This document shows positions 17,014-25,603 of a DNA stretch of 64,000 nt, piece by piece. The DNA is from an uncultured Prevotella sp. (lineage in GTDB: Bacteria > Bacteroidota > Bacteroidia > Bacteroidales > Bacteroidaceae), in assembly GCA_946998205.1 (NCBI GenBank), contig CAMPYJ010000001.1, positions 1-64,000 on the forward strand, written 5' to 3'. The translations under genes and the position numbers were made by a program. The notes beneath the pieces are model-generated. The model made no database searches and had not been told where the DNA came from. It worked only from the letters and a program-made list of their open reading frames with translations. Each line of letters starts with the position of its first letter. The first letter of the stretch is position 1.

Positions 17014-18588
17014 TTATGGCAAGTAATTGAGTAGTTGCCGGTATATCACCGAATCAAATCCATATACATCCGGATATTCCGTCATCACATCCTTCTCGTT
17101 TGGATACAAAGTATAATAGATGATGAACAGGGGAATCTCAGGTTTTACTTGAACCGACTTGATCAGCTCGGCCTTGTCCAGCCTGTCGGTCTTCACCGAT
17201 TGTGTCTTGACAGATGATGAATTTTCAGCCATATAGGTGGGATGGATGTCAGCTTCCATCGAATACCTGATTTTTTCTATCGTCCCTTCATTCTTATCTC
17301 CCAGCAGAAACACGGCGAAATCGAATGGCTTTTCCAGTCGGATACAGCCATGCGAAACCCCTCGGTTTCCTTTTTCAAAAACCTTTTTCGATGACGTATC
17401 GTGCAGATAGATGGCGAATTTGTTCTTGAAGCGGAACACGATGCGCCCCATGGCATTGCCCTTTCCACCTTCTTGTATGACAAAATAATTGCCACTTCTC
17501 AGCATATCAGCAGACACCTGCGTGACATCCATTCGTTTTCCTGTCTTTCTTTCGCGAATGAAATAGTGCCGGGCATCAAAATAATGTTTGTTCCCCGCCT
17601 GCGGGGCCACGCTTTTTACGACGATACTTTTGGGGATAATCCACTGTGGATTGATGTCCATACGCACTATTCTGCTGGTCATCAGTGGTGTCTTCGTACT
17701 CAAAGCGCCTATGCCGACACGCATGCTCAGCACCTTATCGTGAGCTTTTGCCATGAGATGCATGGAAGGCAAATTGATGACGGCATACTTGTCATGCCGG
17801 TCAGGCTCGTCATCCAGTCGCCATCTGGCACGCTCCAAATTGCAAATCACCTTGCGCCTGGCCGCTATACCTGCCGCTTTAGGCAATCGGTGTTTCAAGT
17901 CTTCGTATAACTTACCATGCGGCTGAACGGCCCTCAGGTAGATGCCCACGCTGTCGTGCCGTATCTTCTGCAAGGCATTGGTCCAGAAGTTCCGGGTGGG
18001 TCGCTGCATGGGAAGATCGAATAGCTCGCGGTAGCTCACGTTGACGGAATCACGCTTTCCGACATCCAGCCTGTTAAACAGAGCGTACGGATTGGTAAAA
18101 CCAAACCGTTGCCCGTTGACATATCGTAGATAAGCTTTGGTCAGATGATATTCCAACCGAGCCATGACATGCTCAATGGTGTTGCCGGCAGCGTCAAAGT
18201 TGAGCGTGCGCAACCGTTTCAAATCATTCTCAATATCCTTGACATAGAACTTTTTAGGTGAGAACCCATCCCGATCAACGGTACGCAGATACGCCAACAA
18301 CGTGTCTGCACGCGCATCAACACCAAGCTTGTCTATCCACAAGAAGCTGCCATGCTGGCCATAATAACTTCGGGTTCGATAGTCGGGCTGCATGGAGTCG
18401 ACATCGGCTTTCATCAACCTATCAAGATGCTGACGTATTTTACCAGGATGAATGGCATAAGACGACATTCTCAAATTGGAAAACGCCTCTAATCGAAGTG
18501 CTTGATTTGGGTTCGGTTCCTTCTTCTTGCATGAACACAACGGGAAGATAAGAAAAAGGAGAAATGAAAATTTGAAGAAGACTTTCAA
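17014..18588 (-). CDS. L,D-transpeptidase (YkuD domain) lipoprotein
   Basis: Likely forms 3-3 peptidoglycan cross-links or anchors proteins to the wall in the periplasm. The 524-residue protein begins with a lipoprotein signal (lipobox near FPLCSC, Cys18 or Cys20). An N-terminal scaffold region of about 250 residues resembles the YcbB type. The YkuD domain follows with His396 in YLHDT and catalytic Cys415 in SHGCIR. It is preceded by the short sorting-tail-like gene 7 bp upstream, so the two probably share a transcript. Confidence 0.9.
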   Translation of the reverse strand: MKVFFKFSFLLFLIFPLCSCKKKEPNPNQALRLEAFSNLRMSSYAIHPGKIRQHLDRLMKADVDSMQPDYRTRSYYGQHGSFLWIDKLGVDARADTLLAYLRTVDRDGFSPKKFYVKDIENDLKRLRTLNFDAAGNTIEHVMARLEYHLTKAYLRYVNGQRFGFTNPYALFNRLDVGKRDSVNVSYRELFDLPMQRPTRNFWTNALQKIRHDSVGIYLRAVQPHGKLYEDLKHRLPKAAGIAARRKVICNLERARWRLDDEPDRHDKYAVINLPSMHLMAKAHDKVLSMRVGIGALSTKTPLMTSRIVRMDINPQWIIPKSIVVKSVAPQAGNKHYFDARHYFIRERKTGKRMDVTQVSADMLRSGNYFVIQEGGKGNAMGRIVFRFKNKFAIYLHDTSSKKVFEKGNRGVSHGCIRLEKPFDFAVFLLGDKNEGTIEKIRYSMEADIHPTYMAENSSSVKTQSVKTDRLDKAELIKSVQVKPEIPLFIIYYTLYPNEKDVMTEYPDVYGFDSVIYRQLLNYLP

Positions 18589-18595
18589 AGTCCAA

Positions 18596-18904
18596 CTATC
18601 TGATGGAAATCTTTCTAACCGTCTTACCTACCTTGACAATGTAACAACCCTTGGGTACATTGAGCTCGTATCGCTTGTCCTGACTGTCAACCCTGACACT
18701 CATCAAGCAAACCCCCGTTACATTATATACTTTCAACACCTGTCCATTAGCACCACTGACATGCAAAACTGTTCCTGACACAGAAATGGAAACACTCTGG
18801 ACATCATTCTCGATGATTTCCATCGACTGACCAGCTTGCACCGGCAAAGGACACGTCATGAACAATGCCGCGGCGCATGCAATTGAAAGTATATTTTTTA
18901 ACAT
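18596..18904 (-). CDS. Short exported protein resembling a stand-alone T9SS sorting tail
   Basis: 102 residues: signal peptide (about 1-24, ending VQAG) followed by a small beta-rich domain. Its pattern (VLKVYNVTGVCLMSVRV ... LNVPKGCYIVKVGKTVRKISI) looks like the T9SS C-terminal sorting domain with almost no cargo in front. A promoter box lies 32 bp upstream (18936-18943). Function unknown; a co-expressed L,D-transpeptidase follows 7 bp later. Confidence 0.7.
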   Translation of the reverse strand: MLKNILSIACAAALFMTCPLPVQAGQSMEIIENDVQSVSISVSGTVLHVSGANGQVLKVYNVTGVCLMSVRVDSQDKRYELNVPKGCYIVKVGKTVRKISIR

Positions 18905-18935
18905 ATTATGTCAACCATTTGTGTTCAATACATGG

Positions 18936-18943
18936 CAAAGATA
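18936..18943 (-). promoter_or_regulatory. Promoter -7 box for the short exported protein / L,D-transpeptidase genes
   Basis: TATCTTTG on the minus strand, 32 bp before the start at 18904, in the 94-bp gap after RNase Z. It fits TAnnTTTG. Confidence 0.5.
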
Positions 18944-18998
18944 GCTATTTTAAGGCAATATTCAGGCATGACCGCCGAGCATTATTGCGTGTTTAACT

Positions 18999-19922
18999 CT
19001 ATTTAACATCGAAAATCACACCTTCGGTCGCCAAAAAGCTGTTTGGGAATATTTTCCGCGCATCTTGCAGAATCACGCTCTCATCATCATACCGCGCGCT
19101 GTAATGTCCCAACAGCAATTTTCCCACCCCTGCGTCAAGAGCCACCCGGGCAGCCTGTGCCGCCGTGCTGTGATAATACAGCTTGGCGCGGGCTTCATTT
19201 TCCGAATCGTAGGTCGACTCATGATACAGCACATCCACGCCCTTTACCAGCTGATGGAGCGTGGGGATGTACCGCGTGTCGCTGCAATACGCATAGCTGC
19301 GGGGTGCCGCAGCCGGATAGGTAAGCCGGCTGTTTTCCACCAATTCACCCTCCCCGGTGATCCAATCGGCACCATTCTTGATGTTGTTGATTTGCGAAAT
19401 AGGGATTTGATAGCAATCAATCATATCCCGGCGGATGTGTGGCAAGAGCGGTTTTTCCCTGAACAGGAACCCACAACAGGGTACCCGATGCTCCAAAGGA
19501 ATGGATGCTACCGTCAAACTTTTATCCTCATAAATCACCTGATGCTTGGTTGTGTCAACGGCATGGAAGACCACTGCGAATTCAAGCCCCTTGCAAAACA
19601 TGTCTATTTGCATCCGGAGCATCCGCTCAAACTCGCCTGGCGCATAGACATGCAGCGTAGCCGTGCGCCCCAGCATGCCGAAAGTGGAGATCATGCCGAT
19701 AAGTCCAAAGCAATGATCACCGTGCAGATGACTGATGAACACCGCTTGAAGCCGGGTGAAGCTCACTCTGGAACGGCGCAGTTGCACTTGCGTTCCTTCG
19801 CCGCAGTCGACCATGAAAAGCTTCCCGCGTATGTCGACCACTTGCGAAGAAGCGTTGTGTTTGAGCGTGGGCAACGCGCTGCCACAACCTAAAATATGTA
19901 TTCTGAAAGGTTCCAACGCCAT
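18999..19922 (-). CDS. rnz: Ribonuclease Z
   Basis: Endonuclease that trims tRNA 3' ends. Metallo-beta-lactamase fold with the zinc motif SHLHGDHCFGL (about residue 65), further ligands in YCSDT and YHEST, and a final HYSARY. I chose the ATG at 19922 (307 aa); the frame also opens with a TTG at 19925 directly after the stop of the lipoprotein gene. The two genes are therefore nearly contiguous and probably co-transcribed. Confidence 0.94.
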   Translation of the reverse strand: MALEPFRIHILGCGSALPTLKHNASSQVVDIRGKLFMVDCGEGTQVQLRRSRVSFTRLQAVFISHLHGDHCFGLIGMISTFGMLGRTATLHVYAPGEFERMLRMQIDMFCKGLEFAVVFHAVDTTKHQVIYEDKSLTVASIPLEHRVPCCGFLFREKPLLPHIRRDMIDCYQIPISQINNIKNGADWITGEGELVENSRLTYPAAAPRSYAYCSDTRYIPTLHQLVKGVDVLYHESTYDSENEARAKLYYHSTAAQAARVALDAGVGKLLLGHYSARYDDESVILQDARKIFPNSFLATEGVIFDVK

Positions 19923-19925
19923 CAA

Positions 19926-20489
19926 TCACTGCTGTCTTCGATAGGCAAAGATACCCTCATTGTTCTCCAGACAGAGGCTGTCAGCACCCAACGTGTTCAC
20001 GCTGAAGGTGTCTTTATTCAGCAACAACTTACCGTTGAGAATCTTCCAGGACGTCCAAGGGTTGCTCTCGGCCTTGACGAACGACTGCACCGTTCCACCC
20101 TCTTGTATCTCAAAGTTCTTGTCCAGGCTCGACCACCTGCCCAAGAGCGTGGTCAGGTTGATGACTTTCCGGGCCACACTCTCACCGTTGTCCTGCACAC
20201 CCACGATGGCCAGTCGGTCGCCTACCATCAAACCTCCCTGAACGTCAGAGATAACGTCGCCATCGGAGTTCAACATGTACGTCAGCGTATCGCCTTCATC
20301 CGATATGACTTGCAGCGCGTGCATGGACGTACCCTCCCCACAAACGCCATAAACGGTAGAGTCGTTATCGGTTTCCTCCACGGAGGCAGCGTCTTTTTCC
20401 GCAACCTGCTTGGACTTACCGCCAACACATCCAACCACTAAAAATGTGGTCAGGACAACAACCATTAAGCCTTTCATACTCTTTTTCAT
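19926..20489 (-). CDS. Putative lipoprotein
   Basis: 187 residues with a clear lipoprotein signal (LVVGCVGGKSK, Cys21). The mature part contains a region (about 60-175) with alternating hydrophobic strands and the phrase GRWSSLDKNFEIQEGG, resembling lipocalin-like small Bacteroidales lipoproteins. No catalytic motif seen. It ends where rnz begins. Confidence 0.75.
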   Translation of the reverse strand: MKKSMKGLMVVVLTTFLVVGCVGGKSKQVAEKDAASVEETDNDSTVYGVCGEGTSMHALQVISDEGDTLTYMLNSDGDVISDVQGGLMVGDRLAIVGVQDNGESVARKVINLTTLLGRWSSLDKNFEIQEGGTVQSFVKAESNPWTSWKILNGKLLLNKDTFSVNTLGADSLCLENNEGIFAYRRQQ

Positions 20490-20569
20490 GATGATTTATT
20501 TTAACGTTTTCTATTCCTTTGATTTCCAACTGGTTGTAAAGTCGACAAAGAAAGGTTGCGCTCGTTTTG

Positions 20570-20652
20570 CAATTCCCATGCTATTGGGCACCAAACTCAA
20601 TGACTTTGAAGCCCAAACTCAATGACTTTGGAGTGCAAACTCAATGACTTTC
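20570..20652. repeat. 22-bp-phased array 2 (CAAACTCAATGACTTTG type)
   Basis: Four units of 17 bp with 5-bp linkers start at 20570, 20592, 20614 and 20636. Units 2 and 3 are identical (CAAACTCAATGACTTTG) and unit 4 differs only in its last base; unit 1 is CAATTCCCATGCTATTG. The linkers are GGCAC, AAGCC and GAGTG. Unit 4 contains the mazG stop codon (20641-20643) and its last three codons. Confidence 0.8.
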
Positions 20653-21537
20653 ATTCTCAGCCGCTTCGCATGCACTATCCTTGACCTCACGGTTTGCTTT
20701 TCTTTCCATCATCTTTGCTTCAACCCATAGTTTATCCATTTCCTCCAAGGTCATGTTTGTCAGTTGCTTTCCTTTCTTCAACGTTTGCTGCTCTACATAG
20801 TTGAAACGACGAATAAACTTCTGGTTAGTCATTTCCAAGGCATTCTCTGGATTCAGATGATACAGGCGTGCGGCGTTGATGACGGAGAAGAGAAAATCAC
20901 CGAGTTCACCCGTTGCCTTCTCTTGACTATGCTGATTCAACTCCACCTCCAACTCGTTCAACTCCTCACGCACCTTATCCCACACGTCTTCACGCCGTTT
21001 CCAGTCGAATCCCACGTTGCGCGCTTTGTCCTGAATGCGGTAAGCCTTGATGAGAGATGGCAGCGAGTGGGGCACACCCGAGAGCACCGTTTTGTTTCCA
21101 TCTTTCTCCTTTTGTTTAATCTGTTCCCAGGTTTGTTCCACCTGTTGCTCCGTTTTAGGGTTGTCGGCCGGTGCGTTACCTTCGATCGTTTTTCCCTGTT
21201 TGGGATCACCCTCCCATCCTGTCCAGTCGATAAACGGATGGCGGAACATCAGCTTGTCGGCCTGCTTGTTGCAAACATCCGCCAAATCGAAGTCGCGCGT
21301 CTCCTCCCCTAAGATGGAATAGAACAGCACATGCTCCATGACATCGCCCAACTCCTTGCAAATGTTTTTCTTATCGTTGTTCAAAAGCGCGTCGCAAAGT
21401 TCGTAAACCTCTTCAATCGTATTGGGCCTGAGACTCTCATTGGTCTGCTTTCTGTCCCAAGGACACTCTTTTCGCAATCGCTCTTGGACATCAAGCAAAC
21501 GACTAAAAGCCGCCAATTTTTCTTCTTTCGCGTGCAT
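20641..21537 (-). CDS. mazG: Nucleoside triphosphate pyrophosphohydrolase MazG
   Basis: House-cleaning enzyme hydrolysing NTPs to NMP and PPi. It has two MazG repeats: residues about 25-115 (CPWDRKQTNESL; EELGD-type KELGDVMEHVLF) and about 180-260 (ELNELEVEL; TGELGDFLFSVINAARL). I chose the ATG at 21537 (MHAKEEKL, 298 aa) over the open frame back to 21576, because the upstream part overlaps the divergent valS promoter. The C-terminal codons and stop lie inside the 22-bp array. Confidence 0.92.
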   Translation of the reverse strand: MHAKEEKLAAFSRLLDVQERLRKECPWDRKQTNESLRPNTIEEVYELCDALLNNDKKNICKELGDVMEHVLFYSILGEETRDFDLADVCNKQADKLMFRHPFIDWTGWEGDPKQGKTIEGNAPADNPKTEQQVEQTWEQIKQKEKDGNKTVLSGVPHSLPSLIKAYRIQDKARNVGFDWKRREDVWDKVREELNELEVELNQHSQEKATGELGDFLFSVINAARLYHLNPENALEMTNQKFIRRFNYVEQQTLKKGKQLTNMTLEEMDKLWVEAKMMERKANREVKDSACEAAENESH

Positions 21538-21587
21538 ATAGGTGTATTTTATTACGGCAAAAGTAATCATTTTCAATTGAATTTTCG

Positions 21588-21595
21588 TAATTTTG
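21588..21595 (+). promoter_or_regulatory. valS promoter -7 box
   Basis: TAATTTTG, matching TAnnTTTG, 44 bp before the valS start and divergent from mazG. The -33 element is weak. Confidence 0.55.
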
Positions 21596-21638
21596 CAACG
21601 ATTAATACGAATTTATTATTTAAGCAGAAATACATCAA

Positions 21639-24281
21639 ATGGAATTAGCAAGTAAGTATGATCCCAAAGAAGTGGAATCAAAATGGTATGAGTATTGGCT
21701 GAATCACAAACTTTTCAGTTCAAAACCTGACGGACGTGAACCATATACGGTTGTCATACCTCCACCCAACGTCACTGGCGTTCTGCACATGGGGCACATG
21801 CTCAACAATACCATTCAAGATATTCTGGTGCGCCGCGCCCGCATGGAAGGCAAGAATGCCTGCTGGGTACCGGGCACAGACCATGCGTCGATTGCCACGG
21901 AAGCCAAAGTGGTGGCACGCCTCAAAGAACAGGGTATCAACAAGACCGATCTTTCAAGAGATGAGTTTTTGAAGCATGCCTGGGACTGGACACACGAGCA
22001 CGGCGGCATCATCCTGAAGCAACTGCGTCGCCTGGGCGCCTCTTGCGACTGGGACCGCACAGCTTTCACCATGGACGAGAAGCGTTCGGAGAGCGTCATC
22101 AAGGTGTTCTGCGACCTCTACAACAAGGGACTCATCTACCGCGGCGCGCGCATGGTGAACTGGGATCCGCAGGCTCAGACGGCCCTCAGCGACGAGGAGG
22201 TGATTTATAAGGACGAACATTCCAAACTGTATTACCTGCGCTACAACGTTGTGGAAGAACCCGGCAAGTATGCCGTCGTGGCGACCACGCGTCCGGAAAC
22301 CATCATGGGTGACACGGCCATGTGCATCAACCCCAACGACCCCAAGAACCAATGGCTGAGGGGCAAGCACGTCATCGTGCCACTCGTAGGCAGGGAGATT
22401 CCAGTGATAGAAGACGACTATGTGGATATCGAGTTCGGAACGGGCTGCCTCAAAGTGACGCCGGCGCACGACATCAACGACCATGCCTTGGGTTTGAAAC
22501 ACGGACTGCAAACCATTGACATCTTCAACGACAACGGCACCATCTCCGAGGCGGCCGGACTGTATGTGGGCATGGACCGCATGGAGGTGCGCAAGCAAAT
22601 AGCCATTGACCTGGAGAAAGCGGGATTGATGGAAAAGGTGGAAGACTATGACAACAAGGTGGGCTTCTCCGAGCGTACAAACGTGCCAATAGAACCGAAG
22701 TTGTCCACGCAGTGGTTCCTCAAAATGCAACACTTTGCCGACCTGGCCCTGCAGCCAGTGATGGACGACGACATACAATTTTACCCGTCAAAGTATAAGA
22801 ACACCTACCGCCACTGGCTGGAGAACATCAAGGATTGGTGCATCAGCCGACAGCTATGGTGGGGACACCGCATACCAGCCTACTACTTCACGGTAGGCGG
22901 CAAGCAAGAGGTTGTGGTGGCCAAGAGTGCGGAAGAAGCGCTTGAGCTGGCTCGAAAGAAGGACAATGCGCTGACCATGGAGCAGCTGGAGCAAGACAGC
23001 GACTGTCTGGACACTTGGTTCTCCTCATGGCTGTGGCCTATCTCACTCTTTGATGGCATCAACCATCCCGGCAACGAGGAGATTAACTACTACTACCCCA
23101 CGGCTGACCTGATTACCGGTCCCGACATCATTTTCTTCTGGGTGGCACGCATGATCATGGCCGGATACGAGTACAAAGGGCAGATGCCTTTCAAGCATGT
23201 GTACTTCACGGGCATCGTGCGCGACAAGCTGGGACGTAAGATGAGCAAGAGCCTCGGCAACTCTCCCGACCCTATCTCACTGATAGACCAATACGGTGCC
23301 GACGGTGTGCGCATGGGTATGATGCTCAGTGCGCCGGCCGGCAACGACATCCTCTTTGACGAGAGCCTGTGTGAGCAAGGCCGCAACTTCAACAACAAGA
23401 TTTGGAACGCCTTTAGATTGGTAAAAGGATGGGAAGTGGTTGACGGCGAACAGCCCAACGCCTGTAAATTGGCGACAGCGTGGTTCGAGGCAAAACTGCG
23501 CGTCACGAACGAAGAAGTGAACGACCTGTTTGCCAAATATCGTATCTCTGAAGCCCTCATGGTGGTGTACCGCCTGTTCTGGGACGAGTTTTCCAGTTGG
23601 TATCTGGAAATGGTCAAGCCGGCATACGGCACCCCCGTTGACCGAACGACATACGAAGCAACCTTGAAATACTTTGATGTGCTGCTCAAAATGCTGCATC
23701 CCTTCATGCCATTCATCACCGAAGAATTGTGGCAACACCTGTACACACGCGCCGAAGGAGCATCGATCATGCGCGAGAAATTGGACATCGCTGCCCCTGC
23801 GGACGCTGACAGGACGCTGACAGAAGACATTGAAAAGGTAAAACAAATCGTGAGTGGCGTGCGCACCGTACGCAACCAAAAGAACATTTCACCTAAGGAC
23901 GAACTTGAGCTCATCGCCATCTCCAGCAACAACCATGCGGCCTACAACGACATCATCACCAAGATGGCCAACCTGAAAGGCATTGAGGTGGCTGAAGAAA
24001 AACCGGCAGACGCAGCCTTGTTCATGGTGGGTACCGATGAATTTGCCGTGCCTGTGGGCAACTTGATTGACGTAGCGGCCGAACTGAAGAAGCAGGAAGA
24101 TCAGCTCAAACACCTTGAAGGATTCTTGGCTGGCATCAAGAAAAAGCTCGCTAACGAGAAGTTCGTAGCCAATGCACCGGCAGCCGTCGTGGCACTGGAG
24201 CGTAAGAAACAGAGCGACTCGGAGGAGAAAATAGCCTCGTTGCGACAATCAATAGCTGAGTTAAAGAACAAAGTGTCATAA
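21639..24281 (+). CDS. valS: Valyl-tRNA synthetase
   Basis: Charges tRNA-Val. The class I synthetase signatures are intact: PPPNVTGVLHMGHML (HIGH-type motif, about residue 45) and the KMSKSLGNS loop (about 535). The editing domain (about 190-340, TTRPETIMGDTAM), the anticodon-binding domain and the C-terminal coiled coil (about 815-880) follow. Length 880 is typical. The stop overlaps the next gene's ATG by 1 bp (TAATG). Confidence 0.98.
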   Translation: MELASKYDPKEVESKWYEYWLNHKLFSSKPDGREPYTVVIPPPNVTGVLHMGHMLNNTIQDILVRRARMEGKNACWVPGTDHASIATEAKVVARLKEQGINKTDLSRDEFLKHAWDWTHEHGGIILKQLRRLGASCDWDRTAFTMDEKRSESVIKVFCDLYNKGLIYRGARMVNWDPQAQTALSDEEVIYKDEHSKLYYLRYNVVEEPGKYAVVATTRPETIMGDTAMCINPNDPKNQWLRGKHVIVPLVGREIPVIEDDYVDIEFGTGCLKVTPAHDINDHALGLKHGLQTIDIFNDNGTISEAAGLYVGMDRMEVRKQIAIDLEKAGLMEKVEDYDNKVGFSERTNVPIEPKLSTQWFLKMQHFADLALQPVMDDDIQFYPSKYKNTYRHWLENIKDWCISRQLWWGHRIPAYYFTVGGKQEVVVAKSAEEALELARKKDNALTMEQLEQDSDCLDTWFSSWLWPISLFDGINHPGNEEINYYYPTADLITGPDIIFFWVARMIMAGYEYKGQMPFKHVYFTGIVRDKLGRKMSKSLGNSPDPISLIDQYGADGVRMGMMLSAPAGNDILFDESLCEQGRNFNNKIWNAFRLVKGWEVVDGEQPNACKLATAWFEAKLRVTNEEVNDLFAKYRISEALMVVYRLFWDEFSSWYLEMVKPAYGTPVDRTTYEATLKYFDVLLKMLHPFMPFITEELWQHLYTRAEGASIMREKLDIAAPADADRTLTEDIEKVKQIVSGVRTVRNQKNISPKDELELIAISSNNHAAYNDIITKMANLKGIEVAEEKPADAALFMVGTDEFAVPVGNLIDVAAELKKQEDQLKHLEGFLAGIKKKLANEKFVANAPAAVVALERKKQSDSEEKIASLRQSIAELKNKVS

Positions 24282-25504
24282 TGAACAGGAGTAAACAATG
24301 GTTATGGTGGGTGATTCTGGCCTGCACGATGATACTCTCTTCGTGCAACGAGGATGAGAGTGAAAGCACCGATGACTTTAACAAGCAGACCATACTGGTT
24401 TACATGCCTTGGTCAGGTGATTCGAATTTCAGCGGGCTGTATGACATTTTCAAGGAAAACCTGGACAGCATTGAGTCGGGAATAAAAGCCCAGAAAGGGT
24501 TGAGAAGCTCACGACTGGTGGTTTTTCTCAGCAAATCGGCCACTGAATCCGAATTGTACGAGGTAAGGTATGAGAACAACGTGCTTGTGCACAAACCCAT
24601 CAAAACCTATTCGGGACACCCATACACGACAGCAAGCGGCATCGCAGAAATCATCAACGACACGAAGTCGGCTGCGGAAGCCTTGAACTATGCCATGATT
24701 ATTGGGTGCCACGGAACGGGTTGGACTTACAAGGCCAACTGGAAGGACTATCCATATCAGGCGAAGAGATACCACTTCATGATGCGACAACCCGCATCCA
24801 AATGGGAACGGACACGCTTTTTTGGAAGCGTGAGCGACCTGGAAAACTATGCGACAGACATCGAAGTGCTGGCTGAGGGCATTGCCCAGACGGGTACTAA
24901 AATGCAGTATGTCATGTTTGACGACTGTTACATGGCCAACATCGAAACGGCTTACACGCTGAAAGACGTATGTAACTTCTTAATTGGATCGACCTCAGAA
25001 ATCATTGCTATCGGCATGCCCTACGCATCCATGTGGGCCAGTTTGGCCACGCCAACGCCCAACTATGCCACGGCAGTGAGCAAGTTTCATGAGTTTTATT
25101 CAAACTACACGGTACCCTGTGGCACCATCGCCGTGATTGATTGCCGTAAAGTAGAAGGCCTGGCCAACATCATGCGGGACATCAATTCCGCTTTCACCTT
25201 AGACGACGCACTGCGAGACAGCATCCAAGTACTGGATGGTTTCAACCCGAACATCTTTTTTGACTTGGGTGACTATGTGGACAAACTGTGTCAAGACGAG
25301 AGAATGAAAGCAAAGTTCAATGATCAATTGGCCAAGGTAGTACGCTGCAAGAGCGCGACGGGTTCAGTCTATTCGTATCTCTATGGCTCCCCCAAGTATA
25401 TCAAGGTCAAACACTTCAGCGGAATCACCATCTCCGACCCAACCCTGCATGTCGCACCTTCACGAGGATTGCGGAAAACCGGCTGGTGGAAAGCGACACA
25501 CTAA
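24281..25504 (+). CDS. Clostripain-like (C11 family) cysteine peptidase lipoprotein
   Basis: 407 residues with a lipoprotein signal (ILSSCNEDE, Cys22). The C11 peptidase core starts at about residue 36 (TILVYMPWSGDSN). The likely dyad is His144 in IIGCHGTGW and Cys216 in FDDCYMANIE. The protein ends with WWKATH, an ending I recall from Prevotella homologues, so it appears complete. It is translationally coupled to valS, but no functional link is evident. Likely surface or periplasmic proteolysis with Arg/Lys preference, as known for the family. Confidence 0.85.
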   Translation: MNRSKQWLWWVILACTMILSSCNEDESESTDDFNKQTILVYMPWSGDSNFSGLYDIFKENLDSIESGIKAQKGLRSSRLVVFLSKSATESELYEVRYENNVLVHKPIKTYSGHPYTTASGIAEIINDTKSAAEALNYAMIIGCHGTGWTYKANWKDYPYQAKRYHFMMRQPASKWERTRFFGSVSDLENYATDIEVLAEGIAQTGTKMQYVMFDDCYMANIETAYTLKDVCNFLIGSTSEIIAIGMPYASMWASLATPTPNYATAVSKFHEFYSNYTVPCGTIAVIDCRKVEGLANIMRDINSAFTLDDALRDSIQVLDGFNPNIFFDLGDYVDKLCQDERMKAKFNDQLAKVVRCKSATGSVYSYLYGSPKYIKVKHFSGITISDPTLHVAPSRGLRKTGWWKATH

Positions 25505-25560
25505 GTTATCGCATCACGTCTTCTCAGGCTCAGCGTCGCTTTTACGAAAGCAGCGAAATT

Positions 25561-25596
25561 AAGCGAACGGTGCTAACCCGTCCGCTTGAGTTTTTT
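25561..25596 (+). terminator. Terminator after the C11 peptidase gene
   Basis: Stem AAGCGaACGG (25561-25570) with CCGTcCGCTT (25578-25587), followed by GAGTTTTTT. It lies 56 bp after the stop and ends the valS transcript. Confidence 0.7.
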
Positions 25597-25603
25597 ATCA
25601 GAA

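Noticed and set aside
20570..20652. CRISPR-like repeat array
   Set aside because: The repeats follow one another with only 5-bp linkers and no unique spacers of CRISPR length, and no cas gene is present.
21954..22778. Long antisense frame of 274 codons within valS
   Set aside because: Shadow frame caused by codon bias of valS, which is fully conserved on the plus strand.
24281..25504. Truncated C11 peptidase
   Set aside because: The short C terminus after the catalytic core looked truncated at first, but both catalytic residues are present and a terminator follows the stop at a normal distance.
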